Below, in pieces: positions 58,857-64,000 of a DNA stretch of 64,000 nucleotides. How positions within the stretch are numbered: the first letter of the stretch is position 1; every line of letters starts with the position of its first letter. The stretch is taken from assembly GCA_002794735.1 (NCBI GenBank), contig NBAZ01000004.1, positions 806,001 through 870,000 of the forward strand, written 5' to 3'. This DNA comes from Pyrrhoderma lamaoense (Eukaryota; Basidiomycota; Agaricomycetes; Hymenochaetales; Hymenochaetaceae). A program made the position numbers and the translations under genes. The notes beneath the pieces are model-generated. The model had not been told where the DNA came from, ran no database searches, and saw nothing but the letters and a program-made list of their open reading frames with translations.

Positions 58857-61642
58857 TTAAGCTGTAGATAAAATGATTTTTTTCTGTGGAGGTGTCCCAG
58901 AAAGGTTATCCTCACTATGTGAACTTCCATTATTAGTAATATGATCTTCTGCCTTCCGTTTTGTTCCAGCTACGGCGGTAGATTCATTAGCAAGCTTCCG
59001 CTCAGGCGTCAAGGTACTTCGATCTGATTTATCTACAACCCTCTGCGGGGTTGTAGGAGTCCCTAGTATCATTCTTTCTGGAGTAGCATGTCGACTTGAA
59101 TCTGTGTCGTCACGGATCTTAGAAGCAATTATTGACTTAGACGCTAATTCTGAATGACAGGTTGCATGGTATATCTGGGGGATGGCCATTACTAGATATG
59201 TATGATGTGATGATTTTATGTACACACCTTATCCTTCACTCGTATGGCGTTGAGCCATATCCATTCTTCGTCATCCTCCCTGAACTCGCTCTTTAGTGAC
59301 TCTTTACATACAGGACAATGTACACTTTTAGCTTCATCACCGGGAGGAATAACAACTGTGGATGATTGTAGAGCAGACTCGTTCTCAACATATTGGGCAT
59401 TTTTACCTAACTCAACTTTCGCTCCTTCAAAGTGCCTCTTCCTTCCTGAAGTACTAGAATTCGAGTCTAAAATCCAATCCTATGTATACGTGCATAAGCG
59501 GAGGGTCGAGACCCTTGAATATTCAAAACACTCACTTCGGCAGAGAGAAACCAGCTTCTACTATGACCACGACCGGCAGCTTCTTTGGCGCGTATGTTTT
59601 GCCTATAGTGGAGGTCAAGATGATCTTGCATCTTCTTCTTCCCGATATTATCATTCGAAAAACGCAATGCACATTGTCTACATTGATTTGGAAGCTTTTC
59701 ATATAGAAGAGAAATATTAGGCGGACGTGCTCTGTAGCCAAACAGTCAGTAAGCACTGGCTACGATGATATTCACTGATAGAAGAGATTTCACCTAGAGA
59801 TATCAGCAGTTGATAATCGAAGTTGCATCGAGAAAATGCTGCGAGCATATCTTCTTTGAGACTCAAGAGCTTCTTCCTCTTCAAGCTTCGTGACATCCTT
59901 ACTTCCTAATTCAGCAGTAACTTCCAAAGCAGGCTGTATCACTTGCGAGCTGGATCCGGCCCCAACAGGTGTACTGTTGCTTGAACTCACAAGACCAGCC
60001 TTTACGAGAGATTCGAAGAGATTCGATATACCAGATATACTTGGAACACTAGTTAAAGAACTATTAGGCTGTTGAGAAATCTTCATGACCGTTTCATGAG
60101 AACTTGATTGAATAGAACTACTAGCAACCAATGGTTGTAAGGAGCTTGTTGCAACACTAGCCTGAGAGTTATTCATTGGCAACGGGTGCGGAACTTGAAC
60201 GTGTTGGCGATGGTTCAATTGTATTGATGAGGTTGATGTGACTAGAGGTGGTGTAGAAAAGGTGTGATTGTTTACTTGATGAGGTGCCTGCGAGTGACTC
60301 AAAGGTGAGCCGCGGCTCATAGCACGAAGCTGCGAGAGGATCTGTTGTAACTCTTCCTGTGATACCCCAATTTCTACCATTCGTCGGAGCTGTACATATA
60401 TGTGAGAACGAAATCTAATTCGGACGAAAATAAAAGCTCACCTTGTGAAGTATGTCCACCTGATTCTTAGTGACGGAGTCATAGGGATTAGCCTGAGTAG
60501 CCTGTTCCTTTAATGCTAGTGTTACATCAAGTTCAGCGAGGACTTGAGATTTAGACAGTAAAACAGGATGGCCTTGACGGCGAGAAGACTGGTAAAAGTA
60601 CAGTTAGCTGACAAGCACCATACTTGCAGTATTGTCCGAAAATTCATACCGATTCCGGAATAGAAGATGAATCATTTCCCCAAATCGCTCGTTCGAGGGT
60701 GACCTGTGCGGCAACGCCGAAGAGTTCTTTTCCATTTGGAGCACCGCTTCTCCACGTGACTAGCATCTCTTCCATCTTACTCTTTGTGGATACATCAACC
60801 TGCTTGTGAGTTTCAAGAAATAGCTGTGGTACAAATGCTGAGAACCGTGAAGCATAAGGAACGAAAACATTTTTTGAAATCGCATCGAGAACATAAAAAG
60901 CTGGCAATTTCATCCAGGGAGGAACCTAAAGGGGAAGTGGACATCAAAGTAGTTACAAACATTACGTCAGCTTCCAGTGCATTCTTTCAAAGGTTGTCAA
61001 AACAAAAGGTAAGAATAGGGGCTCGAGGACGACGTCGCCACAATCTTGCTCAACACTAGAACAATTTCTAGGCTACCGTGTGCCTCAAGCAGATATGTTC
61101 CTGTAGCAGACGTTGCATATCTTGTAGCTGCTGTCTGACGAAAATTCTATCTACTTTTTGTATGTATGTATGAATGAAATACATTGTACATGTAATAGAG
61201 AGAAATTATAGATATAAACTCGCACGAACACTCCCAACCTAAGCTCAATGTACGAGACGAAGCGCAAACGGGAACATGATAGGAGAATGGAGAAGGAGAG
61301 AGCACCGGCAGGGCCTGGGAATGGAATGGAGAAGAATAACTCACCCTTCGAATATGAGCCTGTAGACACTCGGCGACGATATCTGAATAACGTGTAAAAT
61401 TCTGCGCCATCATAGATAGATTTTGAATAATCGGTCTCGAATTTACAGTTAACTCTGAAAGACGAGTAGTAAAATCTCTTCTGAAAGATCCAGGGTCTAG
61501 TGATTGCCCAGGATACACAGGCTGGCCATAACCATACATAGATTGCACGGGCACCGGTGGTACCTGAGAATATCCCTGTTGGTGGTGAGTATTGTATGGA
61601 TAACCATAACGTTGAGACGTTGATTGTGAATATAGCGACATG
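58857..61642 (-). CDS. PCF11: Pcf11, mRNA 3'-end cleavage factor with CID domain
   Basis: Pcf11 binds the RNA polymerase II C-terminal domain and acts in cleavage and termination. The start MSLYSQSTSQRYGYPYN leads through a Tyr/Gln/Pro stretch into the CID: SFRRDFTTRLSELTVNSRPI, NLSMMAQNFTRYSDIVAECL, then KLPAFYVLDAISKNVFVPYA. A linker follows (VEIGVSQEELQQILSQLRAM; Ser/Gln-rich). The C-terminal part has zinc-finger halves: NQCRQCALRF...HLDLHYRQN and SVHCPVCKESLK...YHATCHSELA, flanking WFLSAEDW, as in Pcf11. The last exon ends PPQKKIILSTA. The intron splitting the CID (60926-61344, 419 nt) is several times longer than the others. ATG chosen at 61640-61642; the frame upstream lacks another ATG. 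Confidence 0.88.
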
Positions 61643-62569
61643 ATCCCTGGGCTACTAGGAAGCACTTAACCACAATACCGAAAAAATTAACTTAAGTTCC
61701 TGTGGTCAAAGTACCAGTGCAAAAAACAAAAAAAGAGCACGCAGTGCGGACACAACAGACTGATTCTCAGATACGAGCACTCAGACTTGTTCACAGACAA
61801 TGGGGGACACACTCGCTGGTTACGAAGACAAGGATGATGACGGTTGGAGTTAAGAGTCAAACCGACATGTGGCACGTTCTTGCGACAACTGACAAGAATG
61901 GAATTGAATTGAAACTCCGCTACCGTCGTTCTCAGGGATAGTGCATACGTAATCAACTGTTACCAAAACTTATCCTACAACTCACTTGATATAGAATTTC
62001 TCACATGTAACACCAGTAGCATGTCAATTATCCATATTACTGAACCTTGGTAATTTGACGAAGAAACACAGACAGCTTGCAACATATCCTAAAATTATAT
62101 TATAAAAAACGCGTCATATAAGACATTCAACTGTGATCTCATGAGAAACTAAAGAGAGTAACTAATCTAATAATAGTTCGAAGATAAAGAATTATTTTAC
62201 TATCGGTTTGTTTCCTTTGTTTATTGTTTTGACAACTATTGTGATGCATAATAAATAACTTATAATATATTATCTAAGTAAGTTAATCTGAAACAGAGCG
62301 CGGGAAATTTTCTTCCATTTTGGGATCAGTACCCGCCTACTAAGATTCGAAAACCACGTCCCGTTGTCTAGAGAGGTAGCCCCAAAGACTATAAGTGAGT
62401 ACAACGCCCTAATGCTGCTGCACTCTACAATCCAATCCGTTTCCAAGCATACAGCTACTCCTCTGGGTCCAAAGAAGTGCTTGGAAATCAGTGATTTCGG
62501 ATGGATTGGGACTCTTTGTTTTGGAAGTACATCTAGCCTGAATTCATCTGACTGATTCCTTAATAGAAA
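61643..62569. promoter_or_regulatory. Divergent promoter region of Pcf11 and RPL9, with probable 5'-UTR intron
   Basis: About 930 bp. The right part (62394-62566) looks like a leader intron of the ribosomal protein gene: GTGAGT-type donor after CTATAA and acceptor TTAATAG three bases before the ATG. ACGCGT occurs at 62109-62114. Open frames at 61702 and 62364 have no domain. I looked for box C/D motifs in the putative intron and found only weak matches. Confidence 0.4.
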
Positions 62570-63246
62570 ATGAGAGACATCGTCCAGACTGAGGAGCTTG
62601 ACGTGCCCGAGGGTGTCACTGTCTCAATCAAATCAAGGCTTGTAACCGTCACCGGGCCTCGAGGGACCCTCAAGAAGAACATTCGACATGTTGCGATGGA
62701 CATTCAAGTCCTCCCGACCAAGACGGGTAAGGTTACTTTTGCAATCTGGCAAGGTGGCCGCAAGCACAATGCGTGTCTCCGCACCATCCGTTCGTTGGTC
62801 TCCAACATGATCATCGGTGTCACGAAGGGCTTCCAGTACAAAATGCGTCTAGTATATGCCCATTTCCCTATAAACTGCATCATTCAAGATAACGGACAGG
62901 CGATCGAAATCCGTAACTTCTTGGGGGAGAAGGTATGTTAACATATAGGCCCTATGCGCATCCATTAATACTGCTGGTTAGACTGTTCGTAATGTCAAGA
63001 TGCTTGAAGGGGTCAAGGTCATTGAGTCAAAAGCCCAGAAGGATGAGTTGATCCTCGAAGGCACTGATGTTCAAAACGTTTCTCAATCTGGTATGTCTAT
63101 AGGGTTTCTGAACTTCGAACTACAAATCAACTTTGCTTTTTCCAGCTGCATCTATCCAGGGCATCTGCAGAGTCCGAAACAAGGATATCCGAAAATTCTT
63201 GGATGGTATATATGTATCGGAACGGGGTACAATTGAGCAGGAGTAG
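62570..63246 (+). CDS. RPL9: 60S ribosomal protein L9 (uL6)
   Basis: Three exons encode [20 protein letters not shown], the strand [60 protein letters not shown] and [19 protein letters not shown]. The third exon supplies [21 protein letters not shown], and the end is [14 protein letters not shown]. The protein of about 190 residues is full length for eukaryotic uL6, which sits near the sarcin-ricin loop base and the GTPase centre of the large subunit. Introns are at about 62935-62982 and 63092-63145. All key segments are intact. A leader intron is likely just before the ATG. Confidence 0.96.
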
Positions 63247-63381
63247 AGGAGTGCTGGTTGTATGTTTTTATTTTACTGTTTTTGTACTCATGTGATGCAT
63301 ATGCAATATGAAGCAACTTTCTTCTTTAATTGGATCATCAATACATTATGCGTGTACAAATGTGTCTCTATGTATACGGTC

Positions 63382-64000
63382 TTAAGGAACAAATGGGATA
63401 CGAGTCCCGACCCTCTTCCTGTATTGCTCATAATCATCCCCAAAGAATTGAATTAGTGCACGTTCCTCCGCTAGGGATGCATCAGCTGTAGCCCTTATAC
63501 AAATGTGACTAGCAGAGCTCATACCTCGGATACGATAATAGAAGAAACGCCACAGTAAAATACTATACAAGACGAACGAAAGCGGATTTTGAAGGACGAG
63601 CTGTGTTCCAAGAGCCCAATAAAAAAATCCTGCATAAGATGGATGACGGAACCAACTGCACAATAATAAATATATAAAACTTTATAAAGAAAAACTAGGA
63701 ACGAACGCATATACTCCGTCTGTTACTAGTTTGTGTTTTGTAGCTTTCTCAAATGCGACCATATGCGAAAAGTTTGTTGTAGCTTGTATCATTGCTCCTG
63801 AGCGTAGCGCCTGACCGATTATAGTTAATAATATACCTACAACACCAAGTTGGTATCTGCAAAGTTAAGCTTAGTCTGACGTTCACATACCTATTGAGGA
63901 TAAGAAAGGAACCGTCTTCCATGTGGGACAGAAACACAGGGATAGGAGGTACTCCGTCAGGGCTGTCGCATGAGCGATATGGTACAGAGATCCATTATCG
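63382..64000 (-). CDS. STE14: Ste14/ICMT protein-S-isoprenylcysteine methyltransferase (5' end beyond the window)
   Basis: The enzyme methylates the C-terminal prenyl-cysteine of Ras, Rho and mating pheromone at the ER. The visible part reads SLYHIAHATALTEYLLSLFL, then YQLGVVGILLTIIGQALRSG, AMIQATTNFSHMVAFEKATK and HKLVTDGVY. The catalytic C-terminal core is WFRHPSYAGFFYWALGTQLV, then LSFVLYSILLWRFFYYRIR|A and EERALIQFFGDDYEQYRKRV, ending GTRIPFVP. The RHPSY and EE...FG..Y..Y motifs are the family cofactor- and lipid-binding signatures. The last intron (63471-63524) is 54 nt, stop-free and in frame. The N-terminal membrane spans lie outside the window. Confidence 0.92.

Noticed and set aside
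60784..61059. Plus-strand 91-codon gene inside Pcf11
   Set aside because: It crosses a conserved CID exon on the other strand and has no features of its own.
62364..62555. Small protein just before RPL9
   Set aside because: It overlaps a convincing leader intron (GTGAGT...TTAATAG) of the ribosomal protein gene.
62394..62566. Box C/D snoRNA in the RPL9 leader intron
   Set aside because: Only weak C-box (GTGATTT) and D-box (CTGA) matches and no closing stem.

Overview
The window is 64 kb of a basidiomycete nuclear genome, most likely Agaricomycotina. Genes are closely packed, alternate freely between strands and are cut by many introns of about 50-70 nt with GT(A/G)..(C/T)AG borders. Single-copy eukaryotic housekeeping genes dominate. 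The bHLH factor and the transposase-like protein resemble families I know from mushroom-forming fungi. No rRNA, convincing tRNA, CRISPR array or bacterial-type operon was seen.

Layout, left to right: 5' end of an unknown minus-strand gene (1-219); STB6-like Sin3-binding protein (+); CCDC47-like ER protein (-); small unknown protein (+); Lec1-like PXB/PX/DUF3818 protein (+); Cbk1/Orb6 NDR kinase (-); coilin-like protein (+); a doubtful small gene (-); Sec63 (+); disordered PPxY protein (-); mitochondrial PDK/BCKDK-type kinase (-); Orc4 (-); Med20 (+); JMJD7-like JmjC protein (-); Elg1/ATAD5 (+); bHLH factor (+); Dom34/Pelota (-); Plp1/TXNDC9 (+); class I photolyase (+); a 6.5-kb DNA transposon (41371-47903); SWT1-like PIN nuclease (+); Csg1/Sur1-type GT32 mannosyltransferase (+); MFSD10-like transporter (-); Pus7 (-); orotidine-5'-phosphate decarboxylase (+); Pcf11 (-); 60S ribosomal protein L9 (+); Ste14/ICMT cut by the window end (-).

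The region that ordinary annotation does not explain is the transposon. It has 61-bp terminal inverted repeats (54/61 identical, ungapped) and a 7-bp target duplication AGATGTA. It carries an intact three-exon gene for a 1040-aa transposase-like protein on the minus strand and an unrelated 281-aa protein on the plus strand. Three copies of a module are spread through it: a TATATAAGCG lead, a 45-46-bp palindrome, a run of nine T, GTC, and a second weaker stem-loop. The three palindromes differ in sequence but each keeps its pairing, so the two arms have changed together. Two more long inverted repeats lie in the transposase gene, one in intron 2 and one in the coding sequence, and a cluster of short ones lies upstream of its start.

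A second theme is data quality. Three apparent 1-base losses in short C runs, all between 8.5 and 12.3 kb, break the reading frames of two otherwise well-preserved genes (Lec1-like and Cbk1). Sequencing or assembly error is the simplest explanation.

The host genes are unlinked housekeeping functions: replication (Orc4, Elg1), transcription and RNA processing (Med20, Pcf11, Pus7, SWT1, coilin), translation and ribosome rescue (RPL9, Dom34), ER and membrane biology (Sec63, CCDC47, Csg1, Ste14), DNA repair (photolyase) and metabolism (URA3, PDK-like). Tight spacing stands out: 8 nt between the convergent Med20 and JMJD7 stops, and 94 bp between Plp1 and photolyase.
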